Below are positions 52,269 through 61,449 of a DNA stretch of 64,000 nucleotides, piece by piece. The number at the start of each line of letters is the position of its first letter. The stretch's first letter is position 1. Under the pieces are notes generated by a model. That model ran no database searches, was not told the DNA's origin, and saw only the letters and a program-made list of their open reading frames with translations. The stretch lies in contig NZ_MAYT01000001.1 of NCBI RefSeq assembly GCF_001685015.1, forward strand, positions 719,088-783,087, written 5' to 3'. Source of the stretch: Pseudobacillus wudalianchiensis. Lineage in GTDB: Bacteria > Bacillota > Bacilli > Bacillales > Domibacillaceae. The translations under genes were made by a program, and so were the position numbers.

Positions 52269-52871
52269 GTGAATACTTGGAATGATCGTTTTCAACATGA
52301 AAAATATGTATATGGAACTGAGCCGAATGTGTTTTTAGCAGAAATGCAGAAAAAGCTTCAGCTGGCTGGCGATGCTTTAGCGATTGCCGAAGGAGAGGGG
52401 CGCAATGCGGTTTTTTTAGCGGAACAAGGAATGAATGTAACAGCTTGGGATTATGCGCAATCCGGCCTGGAAAAGACAAAAAGACTGGCCTCGTTGAAAG
52501 GAACAGTGGTTCAAACAGATCTAATCGATTTAAATGAGGCGCAATGGAAGGAAAACAAATGGGATGAGATTGTTTGTATCTTTGGCCACTTTCCACAACA
52601 ATTGCGCCAAAGAACGCTCAGCGGTGTTAAGAAAGCGATTAAGCCAGGAGGATATTTTGTAACGGAAGTTTATTCTCTTTATCAGCTTCCTTACAAGAGT
52701 GGGGGGCCGCAGGATTTAGATTTTTTATATAGACCTGAAGAGTTTTGGACGATATTTTCTGATTGGCGTATTGTCCACTTTTTTATGGGCGAAGTTGTCC
52801 GGCATGAAGGAGAGCTGCACAACGGATTGTCTCATGTAATTCAATTTGTTGGCCAAAAACCAACGAACTAA
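52269..52871 (+). CDS. Class I SAM-dependent methyltransferase (TehB-like)
   Basis: A 200-residue methyltransferase with the SAM loop EGEGRNAVFLAEQG (about residues 40-53) and a C-terminal FMGEVVRHEGELHNG region typical of TehB/YodH-like small-molecule methyltransferases. GTG 52269 has AAAGGAG eight bases upstream; an ATG 18 bases earlier sits on that site. Substrate unknown. Confidence 0.85.
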   Translation: MNTWNDRFQHEKYVYGTEPNVFLAEMQKKLQLAGDALAIAEGEGRNAVFLAEQGMNVTAWDYAQSGLEKTKRLASLKGTVVQTDLIDLNEAQWKENKWDEIVCIFGHFPQQLRQRTLSGVKKAIKPGGYFVTEVYSLYQLPYKSGGPQDLDFLYRPEEFWTIFSDWRIVHFFMGEVVRHEGELHNGLSHVIQFVGQKPTN

Positions 52872-52920
52872 CGGAGTTACATAGCGGGTGTGACAGCTAA
52901 ATAAGGATGAAAGTAGGACA

Positions 52921-52955
52921 AAAAACGATTTCCTTTCTACAGGAAATCGTTTTTT
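52921..52955. terminator. Bidirectional terminator
   Basis: AAAAACGATTTCCT and AGGAAATCGTTTTT form a 14-bp stem between converging genes. Confidence 0.9.
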
Positions 52956-52960
52956 CATTT

Positions 52961-53830
52961 CTATGCTTTAGACACAGACCAATGGATGGGCCGAGTCAGC
53001 GAGGAAGGTATGGTTGTGTTTGAATCTCCTTTTGCTGCATTAATTTGCGCTTGAGTGAGAAAGATACAACCAGTGAGATTAGCTCCGCTAAGGTCGGCAT
53101 CTCTAAAATCGGCCCCGATCAGATCGGTTTCTCTAAGGTCAGCCCCTCTTAGATCAGCAGCTATCAGCAGTGCGCCTCTTAAATCAGCTCCACGGAGGTT
53201 CGCTCCTTTAAGAGTAGCACCGATCAGATCAGCTCCTCTGCCAATCGGTTTTCGCTGCTTTTTAGCACTTTTTGGCTGTTGGATAGATTCGGCACGTGCT
53301 AGCTGACTAGTGCGTAAAAGCAGAAGATTTATTTCTGCTCGATGTGCGGGTATGTCCAATTCAGCAAGAGCACCAGGAGTAAGAAGAGTAAGCTCTTCGG
53401 TTTTGCTGAGCGCGTCGTGAAGCTCGTGATAGATTGGAACGGCTGCTTTTAATGTAAGTGCTTCGGTTAAATACCAAAGCATCTCATGAAGTTGTTGTAC
53501 AGCGGGAAATACGTCAAACATTTGTTTGGCTGTATCTGGATGTTCTCGCCAGTCCTTTCCTTCAAAGGTGATCTGAGAAACCTTTTGTCCGGCACCGAAA
53601 CATTCATAAACAGCGCAACCTCGAAAGCCTTTTTGCCTAAGATCATGATGAATGCTGCATCGGTAATTTGCCTGCAAATTAGGACAAGGCTTCCCGCCGT
53701 CTTTGTTGAAAGAGAAGTCAGCTGACGCTGCAAAGGGCAGGGCGACGCAACATAATCCAAAACAATTGCCACAATCAGCATGAAGATGATCACGGCTGAT
53801 GTCATTTGATAAGACTTTTTGATTGGACAC
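52961..53830 (-). CDS. Cys-rich (YkgJ-like) and pentapeptide-repeat fusion protein
   Basis: A 289-residue protein. The N-terminal 80 residues have a metal-cluster-like cysteine pattern: C-x2-C-x3-CC (CGNCFGLCC), then CPNL, CSIH and C-x4-C near 71-77. A helical middle region follows. Residues 205-262 are pentapeptide repeats of the A(D/N)LxG form, which build a right-handed beta helix. The role is unknown; pentapeptide proteins often mimic DNA or scaffold partners. Confidence 0.82.
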   Translation of the reverse strand: MSNQKVLSNDISRDHLHADCGNCFGLCCVALPFAASADFSFNKDGGKPCPNLQANYRCSIHHDLRQKGFRGCAVYECFGAGQKVSQITFEGKDWREHPDTAKQMFDVFPAVQQLHEMLWYLTEALTLKAAVPIYHELHDALSKTEELTLLTPGALAELDIPAHRAEINLLLLRTSQLARAESIQQPKSAKKQRKPIGRGADLIGATLKGANLRGADLRGALLIAADLRGADLRETDLIGADFRDADLSGANLTGCIFLTQAQINAAKGDSNTTIPSSLTRPIHWSVSKA

Positions 53831-54294
53831 TATGGCACTTCCTTTAATTCCGTCTTACTTATGTAGTTCGTGTATTGATAAGTATAGAAGGATCGATTGT
53901 TAGATTAAGAAGATGAAGAAAATTCTTTCAGTTCTCTAATATTATCACGAATTTTTTTATCGTAACAGCAGTGTGAGAAAAATTTCTCCTTAAAATTCCA
54001 ATTTTATTCCTGTGAACGACGATTTTGAATGAACCATTAGATAAGTATATAAAGGTGAAGTCCAAAAGTTGTCCGATCAAATGATGTTTAAGAGGGGAGC
54101 AATAAAAATAACGGATAGCAGAGGTTCTTTCATGTTTCGCATTTAACTTTCTATTTTACACTCTTTGCAGCTAGGAAAGTCCAGTGGTTTAAAAGAGAAG
54201 AGAAGTTAGTATGGAGGGGCAGACAGAAGGATTTAAAGAAAGTGACGATTAAGAGAGTCACTTTCAGACGATAGGGTGGTGAGGGGATCGCATA
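53831..54294. other. Gene-free gap
   Basis: AT-rich sequence with no supported gene. The promoter of the pentapeptide gene (minus strand) should lie near 53850-53950. I see nothing else. Confidence 0.4.
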
Positions 54295-54579
54295 CTACTC
54301 ACGCCGCACTTTTTTTAGGTAAGCTAGGACATTTGTTTTTAAAGCAGCATAGGAGCCGATAGCCGCATACCCATAAAACCAGCCCATAAAAATTCCAGCC
54401 GTGATGTGCCCTCTGTGGCTGATAAAGATCGAGATGAGCAATCCAATCAAAAGGGCGACAAGCGGAACGAACGTTTTTGGAATATGAAAAAAGACTTTGA
54501 TAACCTGTGTTAGCGCCATTACTATAGGAACGGCAATAACGGCGTCCCAAAAGTTTGTATATACAGTAGGGAAGTCCAT
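54295..54579 (-). CDS. Small holin-like membrane protein
   Basis: A 94-residue protein with three hydrophobic helices (about residues 13-30, 37-53 and 58-78) and a basic C-terminal tail (LKKVRRE). The layout is holin-like, but there is no lysin or phage gene nearby. AAAGGTGGTG precedes ATG 54579. It is not assigned to a family. Confidence 0.65.
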   Translation of the reverse strand: MDFPTVYTNFWDAVIAVPIVMALTQVIKVFFHIPKTFVPLVALLIGLLISIFISHRGHITAGIFMGWFYGYAAIGSYAALKTNVLAYLKKVRRE

Positions 54580-54872
54580 TTGTAACTACACCACCTTTTA
54601 TAGTAGTATGGATGAATTTTTATGTTTTATCCAGAGCTAGAAAGGCGGCGCCACCTGTCCTTTTAGCCGGAAAAAGGATGAGAAGGAGGTAATTATGCTT
54701 CTGCGTACTCTAAAGCCTTTTATCAGCTTTATAAATAAAAAGCCTCTTTAATTTATATTCATGATTATCGCCTTTTTTCAAGCCCTTTTTTATATTTTCA
54801 CAAACAACCTCTTAAGCATCTGCATATTATATTGTAAAATAACGATTCCTTCTTTTAAGGAGGTGAATTTTT

Positions 54873-55121
54873 ATGAGTAATGGGTTGTTTGCTGGTGGAA
54901 TCTTGCATCTGTTCCTTGGGTTTTTAACAGGTGTAATAGGATTATTGCTAGCAGTTTTAGGAGTTCTTACTCAGCTTTTTACATTGCTTAGTTTAACAGG
55001 CATTGGCGGAACATTAACGCTTCTCATTGCGATACTATGCTTTCTTGCATCCTTGCTTTTCGGTGGATGCCTATTCCTGAGAGTGTGGTGTCATTGCTGC
55101 GGAAGAAAAAGTGGATGCTAA
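54873..55121 (+). CDS. Small membrane protein with Cys-rich tail
   Basis: An 82-residue very hydrophobic protein with two long helices and a cysteine-rich end (GGCLF, WCHCCGRKSGC). AAGGAGGTGAA, a full ribosome-binding site, precedes ATG 54873. A terminator follows. No family is recognised; the layout resembles small sporulation membrane proteins. Confidence 0.68.
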   Translation: MSNGLFAGGILHLFLGFLTGVIGLLLAVLGVLTQLFTLLSLTGIGGTLTLLIAILCFLASLLFGGCLFLRVWCHCCGRKSGC

Positions 55122-55188
55122 TAAGTTATAATTAGGTTAGTTTATCTAATAGTCTATCTAAATGCTAATTTAGTCAAAGTGCTTGTTG

Positions 55189-55217
55189 ACAGCCTCTTGT
55201 TAAGAGGCTGTTTTTAT
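55189..55217 (+). terminator. Terminator of the 54873 gene
   Basis: ACAGCCTCTT and AAGAGGCTGT with a three-base loop, then five T. Confidence 0.88.
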
Positions 55218-55345
55218 TTATTTCTAGAAAAGATGCTGCAGTTGTTCGGCAGAAGGTTCAATGATAATTTATATAACAGTATCGCTGCCGCTCAATTCCT
55301 GGGTTTCAAAAGTAAATAAAATTTAATTCACTTCTAAGAAAGCAA

Positions 55346-55585
55346 TTATCGTTTGATCGGACGTTCAAGAGTTAATATTTCATCTTCTAGGGAAGAAAAC
55401 TGCTGTTCAACTACAGTCTTCACATCTGAGACAGCGGCGTTATAAAAATGAGGAGCAAGCGACTCTTTCACGAAGTCTAACACTCTTTCTGCCGCAAATT
55501 CTGACAGTTCTTCATCTCTTTCCTCTGAAAAGAAATATTGGATCTCCGCAATCATTAATTGTTTTTGTTCTGTCGTTAACTTCAT
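55346..55585 (-). CDS. DUF2164-family protein
   Basis: A 79-residue cytoplasmic helical protein matching DUF2164: I-Q-Y-F-F-S-E-E-R-D-E-E-L near residue 15, A-A-E-R-V-L-D-F, and P-H-F-Y-N-A-A-V-S-D-V-K. Function unknown. ATG 55585 is used; an in-frame GTG six bases upstream has better spacing to AAAGGGGG and may be the true start. Confidence 0.8.
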   Translation of the reverse strand: MKLTTEQKQLMIAEIQYFFSEERDEELSEFAAERVLDFVKESLAPHFYNAAVSDVKTVVEQQFSSLEDEILTLERPIKR

Positions 55586-55689
55586 AAACACACAAAATCC
55601 CCCTTTAAATAGATAGTACCGCAACTATACAGCGAAAAATGGAGAAATTGCAGTCTATACTTTTAAGATGTTATATGTACACGGAGAAT

Positions 55690-55722
55690 GAAAAAACACC
55701 GACTGGCTGTCAGTGTTTTTTC
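55690..55722 (-). terminator. Terminator of the Asp/Asn-rich lipoprotein gene
   Basis: AAAAAACAC ... GTGTTTTTT with inner GAC/GTC pairing. Confidence 0.75.
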
Positions 55723-55726
55723 ATTC

Positions 55727-56155
55727 TTATTCGTCTCTAGGACCCTGCATATCACGAGGGTCGTCAGTTATATCTCTGTTGTCACGATCATTATGATCAG
55801 GGCCAAGGTCATTAGTGTCATCGCCGGGAATTAAATCGTTATCCCGGTTTGCGTCGTTGTCATCGCCCGGAACCAGGTCGTTATCCCGGTTTGTACCGTT
55901 ATCATTGTCACCAGGAAGCAGGTCATTATTCTGATTTGTATCGTTATTGTCACCAGGGAGCAGATCATTATCCCGATTCATATTGTGATCATTATCATCG
56001 TTAGGAAGCAGTTTATTGTCCTCGTCTACATCGTTTTGATTAATCTCATTCCGGTCGTTTAGATTATTGTCAGCTGGATCATTATTATTGCATCCTATCA
56101 GCATGCCGATAGCTAGAAAAAATACAGGCAATAAGTGTAACCATTTTTTAGTCAT
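55727..56155 (-). CDS. Lipoprotein with Asp/Asn-rich repeats
   Basis: A 142-residue lipoprotein: signal peptide with lipobox MLIGC (Cys22), then an almost purely Asp/Asn tail built on about five repeats of the form N-R-D-N-D-L-L-P-G-D. The high acidity suggests a surface-exposed calcium-binding or spacer region (inference). The tandem DNA repeats (about 55840-56000) could vary in number. No relatives are recognised. Confidence 0.75.
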   Translation of the reverse strand: MTKKWLHLLPVFFLAIGMLIGCNNNDPADNNLNDRNEINQNDVDEDNKLLPNDDNDHNMNRDNDLLPGDNNDTNQNNDLLPGDNDNGTNRDNDLVPGDDNDANRDNDLIPGDDTNDLGPDHNDRDNRDITDDPRDMQGPRDE

Positions 56156-56399
56156 TGTTTATGTCCTCTCTTTCCATTATGTTTTGTTCGATTCATATGT
56201 TGTTCAACTTCTTCAGCTTTTATGCAAGCAACTTACAAAACCGAGAAATTCGTCGAAATTTTTATTTTAATAAAACTTCACATTGAAAACGCTTTCTATT
56301 ATAGTGGAAGTAGAAGAACTTTTTGCGTAGGGATCATACCTCTCATATTAAAAGGTGTGATAAAAGATAAGGAAATGAATAAGAGGAGGAAAAACAATA

Positions 56400-56534
56400 A
56401 TGAGAAAAAACAACGTAACTCTGTCTAATTTTGTTATGAAAGATCAATTTGATTTAAATGCTTATTTGGTGTATTTGTTTAATACATTTTATAGTGACGT
56501 GCCGGCTAGGAACAAAGGAAAAATGGTAAAATAA
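56400..56534 (+). CDS. Possible small protein (44 residues)
   Basis: A 44-codon frame (starts M-R-K-N-N-V-T-L-S-N-F) with GAGGAGG ten bases upstream of ATG 56400. It has an amphipathic middle (FDLNAYLVYLFNTFY) and a basic end. No terminator or family support; reported because of the ribosome-binding site. Confidence 0.4.
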   Translation: MRKNNVTLSNFVMKDQFDLNAYLVYLFNTFYSDVPARNKGKMVK

Positions 56535-57011
56535 CTAAGTGAGCCATTCAAGTATTGGTTTAATATATTTGTATGTATTTTGCTGGTGAGATCTCTATAA
56601 ATTGAATGCTAAGCTGTCTTGCTTTTTTCAGTTAAAAAGGAAATCGACCTGTTACTCTTCTCCTTTCTTCTCCACCTCGTCTAATAGAGATCGCCTGATT
56701 CACGTTGCTTTTTCCATCCGCTCTAATTTAAAGTGACCCTTCATCTATTCATCTCACCAGCTTTGTCGATGTCTATTGAATCATTATGGTGATTGCCTAT
56801 TTCTTCATACATTTTTCGACTTTCCCATCTATAAGTGAATTTTTTCATTTTCGCAATACCACAGCCCTATTTCAAACAACACGATGACATGCATAGCAGC
56901 TAAATAACAGCATTTAAAAACAAAAAAATCATGAAGCGGGTGAGCTTGATTGGAGGCTCATCCGCTTCATGATTTTTATTGACATCGATTGTCATGCTCC
57001 CAATCTACTGT
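56535..57011. other. Gene-free gap ending in a terminator
   Basis: No gene is supported. The last part holds a strong inverted repeat (56922-56977), listed separately. Confidence 0.5.
56922..56977. terminator. Strong bidirectional terminator
   Basis: AAAAATCATGAAGCGG (and GTGAGC) pairs with GCTCATCCGCTTCATGATTTTT, about 20 bp. Confidence 0.88.
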
Positions 57012-57281
57012 TTATCTTTCACAAGCAATGCCGTCTTTATCTCTATCTAATGTTGAATTAGCATTATAAAGTGCCGCTGAAATATACGGCTTATACTTTG
57101 TTTTTCCGCCTTTATTTTTTACCTTCGCATCTTTCGCTGCACCGCCTTGATAAGCTTTATTCAACTCGGTGCAGTTTTTGTAGGACACTGCAGCCGCATC
57201 GGTTGAAGAGGGGGAGACTGCTGATAGGCCTAAAAGTAAAGTTGAAGATACAAAAAGGGCAGCAATACGTTTCACAATCAA
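57012..57281 (-). CDS. Secreted excalibur-domain protein
   Basis: An 89-residue exported protein: signal peptide (about residues 1-30) and an excalibur calcium-binding domain beginning YKNCTELNKAY and ending LDRDKDGIACE, a D-x-D-x-D-G loop flanked by two cysteines. The domain is usually attached to surface nucleases; here it stands alone. TTG 57281 or GTG 57275 are both possible starts after AAGGAG. Confidence 0.9.
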   Translation of the reverse strand: MIVKRIAALFVSSTLLLGLSAVSPSSTDAAAVSYKNCTELNKAYQGGAAKDAKVKNKGGKTKYKPYISAALYNANSTLDRDKDGIACER

Positions 57282-57573
57282 TCAGCTCCTTATAAGTTTA
57301 TTAGTAAAGTAATTCTCTAGCAGGTTTTGAAAAAGGTTAATCATTTTTTAGCATCTTACGAAATGTGTAAATAATACCATTTATTTACTGATGTGAAAAC
57401 AATAGATGAATAAAAAGTTCTATTTATTTAGCTTTCTCTTAATGTTTGTACATGAAAATTGGGGTGATTCTTTAAAAATGTACAGGCCTTGAAAAAGAAA
57501 GGTTACCCTATAAGATTGATGTTTCCGCAAATCGATCGCTGTGTTAAGTAGACGGGCCTATTCATCTTTCTTA

Positions 57574-58728
57574 TTACATCAAATTTTTTAGGTAAGGGAG
57601 TCTCCGCCATATAAATTGGCTAATTAAAAAGCTAAAGACGATCCCTAAAATGGATGAAAGCAAAAATTGCGATACAACGGATAGTGAAAGTGCTGCCAAG
57701 CTGTATTGAAGAGCAACGACAACCGGTACATGAAGAAAATAAACAACAAATGTATTGGATGCCATACTTTTCAATAAGTGATTAGAACGGCTTCTCATTT
57801 CTCTGAATAATGTAACCAGTCCAATAATAAGAGAGATGCAAAGAAATGCTTCTACAAAAGACTTGGCAAGCGATCCTATATTCCAGCCGCCTTTTGTTAA
57901 ATAAGGGAAAACGAAGCTTCCGCCAAAGTATAAAATAACAGCCATTACTAATCCCGCTGCTAGCCAGAGAAAGCCTGTTTTACGAGGGAATGTGAACAGC
58001 CAGTTACGCTCGTAAGCTAGAATTCCTAAACAGAAGAAGCTGGCATAGTGTGGAACGTGAGCAAATTCTGCTTGAATAATGCCTAAAAATCCAATCCAGC
58101 GATCAATTGGGAACCAAATACGAATGACGAAGGTCACTAGAGCAAGAATAATTAAAAAGAAAATAATCTGCCAAGTGTGAACCATCGTGGACGGCTGTTT
58201 TTCTCTCGGCCTTGGCACTGGCTTCCTCCACCATACGAACAGTAGAGTATATACAAGCAGATGCTCTAAAAACCACAAATGCCCAAACTGCATATCTGGC
58301 CATGATGGCCCGGTCCAATGTGCAGGCTTTTCCCCAAAACCAAAAAAGATCTGACCGTAATAAGTAAAAAAAGAAATCGGCTCGTAACCGCGAAAATGTA
58401 TGTAATACACGTACATTAAAACCGGCATCATGATAAAAAAGCCTAACAATAAAGGAATGCCAATCCGCTTAAAACGCTCAATCAAAAAGCGTCGTGATCC
58501 TTTTTTGGCAAACGAAGCTGGAACAAAATAGGCAGATAAAAAGAAAAATAAACTCATAAAAAAGGCGGCATTGACAGTGAAAAAACGTCCCAGCCACGGA
58601 ATCGATTCATCCGATTGAAAGTACCACCAGCCGCCTGGCCCATATGCTTGCCCGGCATGATGGACGATTACTAGCATGATCAGGGCGATCTTTAATTGGT
58701 CGATAAAATCTAGTCGTTCTTTCTCCAA
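57574..58728 (-). CDS. Acyltransferase 3 family membrane protein
   Basis: A 384-residue membrane enzyme with about ten helices. Early motifs DQLKIALIMLVIVHHAGQAYG (catalytic His in HH near residue 23) and FGHLWFLEHLLVY fit the Acyl_transf_3 family, which moves acyl groups onto surface sugars or polymers. No sugar-synthesis genes lie nearby, so the acceptor is unknown. Confidence 0.88.
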   Translation of the reverse strand: MEKERLDFIDQLKIALIMLVIVHHAGQAYGPGGWWYFQSDESIPWLGRFFTVNAAFFMSLFFFLSAYFVPASFAKKGSRRFLIERFKRIGIPLLLGFFIMMPVLMYVYYIHFRGYEPISFFTYYGQIFFGFGEKPAHWTGPSWPDMQFGHLWFLEHLLVYTLLFVWWRKPVPRPREKQPSTMVHTWQIIFFLIILALVTFVIRIWFPIDRWIGFLGIIQAEFAHVPHYASFFCLGILAYERNWLFTFPRKTGFLWLAAGLVMAVILYFGGSFVFPYLTKGGWNIGSLAKSFVEAFLCISLIIGLVTLFREMRSRSNHLLKSMASNTFVVYFLHVPVVVALQYSLAALSLSVVSQFLLSSILGIVFSFLISQFIWRRLPYLKNLM

Positions 58729-59012
58729 ATGAATAATCCCTTCTTCCTATACTTAATGGATTTTAGTTAAATAGTAACAGAACGTGAAGAGGTTGGAAAT
58801 ATTTTTTGTGTTATATTAAATCATTCGAGCGGTCATTTAAAAACTTAGACGAGGGATCGATAATAAAGATAGAGCGTTTATTAAAATATTGTATACTATT
58901 AAAAAAATGGATAGCCATAATAAAAATTAAATTGATCAGAGACCTATATCATTAGCAGGGGATGATAAATCACAAAAGCTCTATGGAAAAGCCGAATTTA
59001 AGGTGGTGCAGT

Positions 59013-59408
59013 ATGACAAAGAAATATTTCTGGCTGAATTTTATTTTTTGTGCAGGTTTTCTTGTTAGCACTATTTTCTTATTATTTATGGCGTATAAAG
59101 ATTTTGATGGCCCGTATGCATTTAAATTTGTAGCAGGCTATCTTATTTATCTTCTTATTATGGCAGTATATCTGCTAACGGTAATGATTATGAGTATAAG
59201 AAAATTAAATAAGATTGAAATTAGGAAAAAAATGTTTAAGTTTATGAGTTTGTTTCTGTTGCTTAGCACGATAAGTTATATGTTTAATTATTTTTTCCAG
59301 CCTGCGAGAGACCATTCTTATGGCTTTTTATTCACATCATTAGGGTTTTCTTTGGGGGTAACTTTTATCGGTTCCACTCTCTTTAGAGAGGAAGAATCAA
59401 AATCGTAA
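59013..59408 (+). CDS. Four-helix membrane protein of unknown function
   Basis: A 131-residue protein with four hydrophobic helices (about residues 5-27, 40-62, 73-92 and 103-122). ATG 59013 follows AAGGTGG; the longer frame from upstream is not supported. A hairpin GAGAAAGGC ... TAGTCTTTCTC with TTTT follows at 59460-59490. No family is recognised. Confidence 0.65.
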   Translation: MTKKYFWLNFIFCAGFLVSTIFLLFMAYKDFDGPYAFKFVAGYLIYLLIMAVYLLTVMIMSIRKLNKIEIRKKMFKFMSLFLLLSTISYMFNYFFQPARDHSYGFLFTSLGFSLGVTFIGSTLFREEESKS

Positions 59409-59616
59409 TATGTTCGATGGATAATATAAATGTAAATAAAATGGTGCTTCTCAAAAGAACGAGAAAGGCTATCGATGGCTAGTCTTTCTCTTTTATTAAT
59501 GATCGGTAAAATTAATGAAGGTAGAGAAGGTCACTATTAGCAGGGGTGATATATACCGACTGTGCACCTGAACACGTTGTTCAGCTTTGAAAATACAAAA
59601 TAGGGGAGCGGTTGAG

Positions 59617-60258
59617 ATGGCATTAAATGATTATATGTACAAAACCTTTCCCCATTTAGCACTTCGGCCGCCTTTATTTTACAACTGGGATATTGGCATT
59701 CGATTTGAATTAGGTGTGGACTATGATCCTGGCGAGGTGTGCGAAAATGGTCCTTATTTACAAGGAGTTTATGAAAGAGCGACTCAGTTATTTAAGTCTT
59801 TGCATGCGCCTAACGATTCTATTTACATAGTAGTGGACGTAAGCAATTCTGCGGACAGTGCCGCTTTCAAACATAAGTTGAATACTTTTTCTAAGTATGT
59901 AAAAGAGAAGTCTCTCTTATATAAGTTAGGTCACGATATAATCCCTTATATTTTTTGGGAGGACGATGAAGATGGAAGCTGTAGAACACATCGATTTACT
60001 TTACCATGCAAAACATCTCAGCTTAGATACATTCCAATATTAAAAGCAATTTGCAACCACGATTTAGGGATACGGCCAAGTATTTTTCACCGAGTCTATT
60101 TCATAAATAGAGATAAACATACCATTTTTCACGTGTATGATGATCGGGGCTGTGATGTAGTAGCCACCTCGCCTGAAACGATTAAGGGGATCTATAAAAG
60201 GTACAATGACTGGATACTAGATTATGATAGAAACGAAATTGATCAAGTATTTAAATAA
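59617..60258 (+). CDS. DUF3885-domain protein
   Basis: A 213-residue soluble protein. LRPPLFYNWDIGIRFELG (about 16-33), YERATQLF, and a C-terminal VYFINRDKHTIFHVYDDRGCDVVA fit the DUF3885 family. Function is unknown. AGGGGAG precedes ATG 59617, and a small hairpin CTGAAC-N5-GTTCAG lies just upstream (59567-59583). Confidence 0.8.
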   Translation: MALNDYMYKTFPHLALRPPLFYNWDIGIRFELGVDYDPGEVCENGPYLQGVYERATQLFKSLHAPNDSIYIVVDVSNSADSAAFKHKLNTFSKYVKEKSLLYKLGHDIIPYIFWEDDEDGSCRTHRFTLPCKTSQLRYIPILKAICNHDLGIRPSIFHRVYFINRDKHTIFHVYDDRGCDVVATSPETIKGIYKRYNDWILDYDRNEIDQVFK

Positions 60259-60291
60259 AGGAAACACCAGACAGCTGGCGTTTCCCTTTAA
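60258..60291. terminator. Bidirectional terminator
   Basis: AAAGGAAACACCAG pairs with CTGGCGTTTCCCTTT, with one wobble and a short loop. Confidence 0.7.
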
Positions 60292-60328
60292 GCAGATGAA
60301 AAAATGGTCAATAGTATAGAATCTTTTC

Positions 60329-60811
60329 TTATTTAATCGGGACCCAAATTTCATTATAAGAATTTGAACGATACGGATTAGGGTCTATGTAGGCTTCAAA
60401 TGAAGCAGCCTCAGCTGGTTTATATCCATTAGAAGGAAACCATTCCGAATAAATTTGTTTCCAAGTTTCTGTAATAGCACTTGGGACTGGTCCCTCTACT
60501 TCAAAAACAACCCACTTAGCTGCTGGGAAATGAATAGCTGGCCATTCAGCCGGCAGGTCTTCCGCGCTGCATTCCACAGCAATCCAATAGTCTGTTGTAT
60601 TTTCTTTTTCATTAAAGTTCGAACAAATTCCTAATAAGCCTTTAATGTTTCCGCTGTTTAATTGCAGCAATCGATCAGAGGTTCCATTTCCATTCATCTC
60701 CTCCCAAAACTCTGGTATGCCAGAAATTCCGGCATCCTTAGCGTTATTGGAGAATACGCGTTTCATTCCTGCTGCTTGAAAAGCATCTCTTGTGACGATA
60801 CGATAGTTCAT
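60329..60811 (-). CDS. GyrI-like effector-binding domain (C-terminal half of split AraC regulator)
   Basis: A 160-residue GyrI/AraC effector-binding domain (starts M-N-Y-R-I-V; contains FWEEMNGNG and EIWVPIK). In relatives it is fused behind the AraC DNA-binding domain. Here the reading frame continues upstream through the usual linker (LAIQVNLKGAEPMNYRIV) but is out of frame with the HTH gene. AAGGAG eight bases before ATG 60811 may allow independent translation. Confidence 0.8.
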   Translation of the reverse strand: MNYRIVTRDAFQAAGMKRVFSNNAKDAGISGIPEFWEEMNGNGTSDRLLQLNSGNIKGLLGICSNFNEKENTTDYWIAVECSAEDLPAEWPAIHFPAAKWVVFEVEGPVPSAITETWKQIYSEWFPSNGYKPAEAASFEAYIDPNPYRSNSYNEIWVPIK

Positions 60812-60851
60812 CGGTTCTGCTCCTTTCAAGTTCACTTGGATAGCTAGACGG

Positions 60852-61193
60852 TTATAAGATCGCAGTTTCCCAACTTTTTTTCAGAACTTCACTCGGTGCC
60901 ATGCCATGCTGCTTACGAAAAGCTTTTGAAAAAGATTCTGGAGTGTCATAGCCATACTTCAAGGCAAGGTCGATTATTTTAATGCTAGCATTAGACAACT
61001 CTTGGGCTGCTAATGTTAAGCGGCGGCGACGCAAATATTCACCAACGGACATATCAGTCAAAATCACGAATGTACGCTGAAAGTGAAAAGGGGAAATATT
61101 CGCCTGTTTGGCAATCTCTTCTATGGTGATTTTGTCTGTTAAGTGTTCTTCCATATAATCAATGGCCTTTTGTAAGGATTCTACTAACGCCAT
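60852..61193 (-). CDS. AraC-family DNA-binding domain (N-terminal half, frameshifted)
   Basis: A 113-residue two-HTH AraC domain: IEEIAKQANISPFHFQRTF and KIIDLALKYGYDTPESFSKAFR, intact. It then reads through a run of seven A (complement of 60875-60881) into the nonsense tail SWETAIL and stops. With six A the frame would continue into the effector domain encoded next. It is therefore a frameshifted regulator, unless slippage or an assembly error is involved. Confidence 0.82.
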   Translation of the reverse strand: MALVESLQKAIDYMEEHLTDKITIEEIAKQANISPFHFQRTFVILTDMSVGEYLRRRRLTLAAQELSNASIKIIDLALKYGYDTPESFSKAFRKQHGMAPSEVLKKSWETAIL

Positions 61194-61373
61194 AGCCTTC
61201 AACTCCTTAATCTAATTGTAATCATTTCTTTGTTTTCATCCGGTTATTTTGTGCTCTAAGGGGACAGCTTGAATGATAGAGCCATCATCTTTTGAAAATA
61301 ATTATGTAAATATAGTTTTTTGCAAGATCGACGATTTAAACAATCTAGAAAAATAATTTTCTTATAAGGAGTA

Positions 61374-61402
61374 TTGACCCTGATATCATTTTCCTATAAG
61401 AT
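61374..61402 (+). promoter_or_regulatory. Sigma-A promoter of riboswitch module 1
   Basis: TTGACC (61374-61379), 17 bases, TAAGAT (61397-61402). The sequence after it (ATTCTTA ... ATTATTTTG) is shared with module 2. Confidence 0.7.
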
Positions 61403-61449
61403 TCTTATGATATTATCATTATTTTGTTTACGATGATAGAACGTAATCC

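Noticed and set aside
54295-54579. Phage holin
   Set aside because: Size and helices fit, but no lysin, tail or integrase genes are nearby, so it is left as a holin-like membrane protein.
61400-61420. Possible Fur box at the palindrome ATGATA-T-TATCAT
   Set aside because: It deviates from the 7-1-7 Fur consensus, and the second module lacks it, so iron control is not supported.
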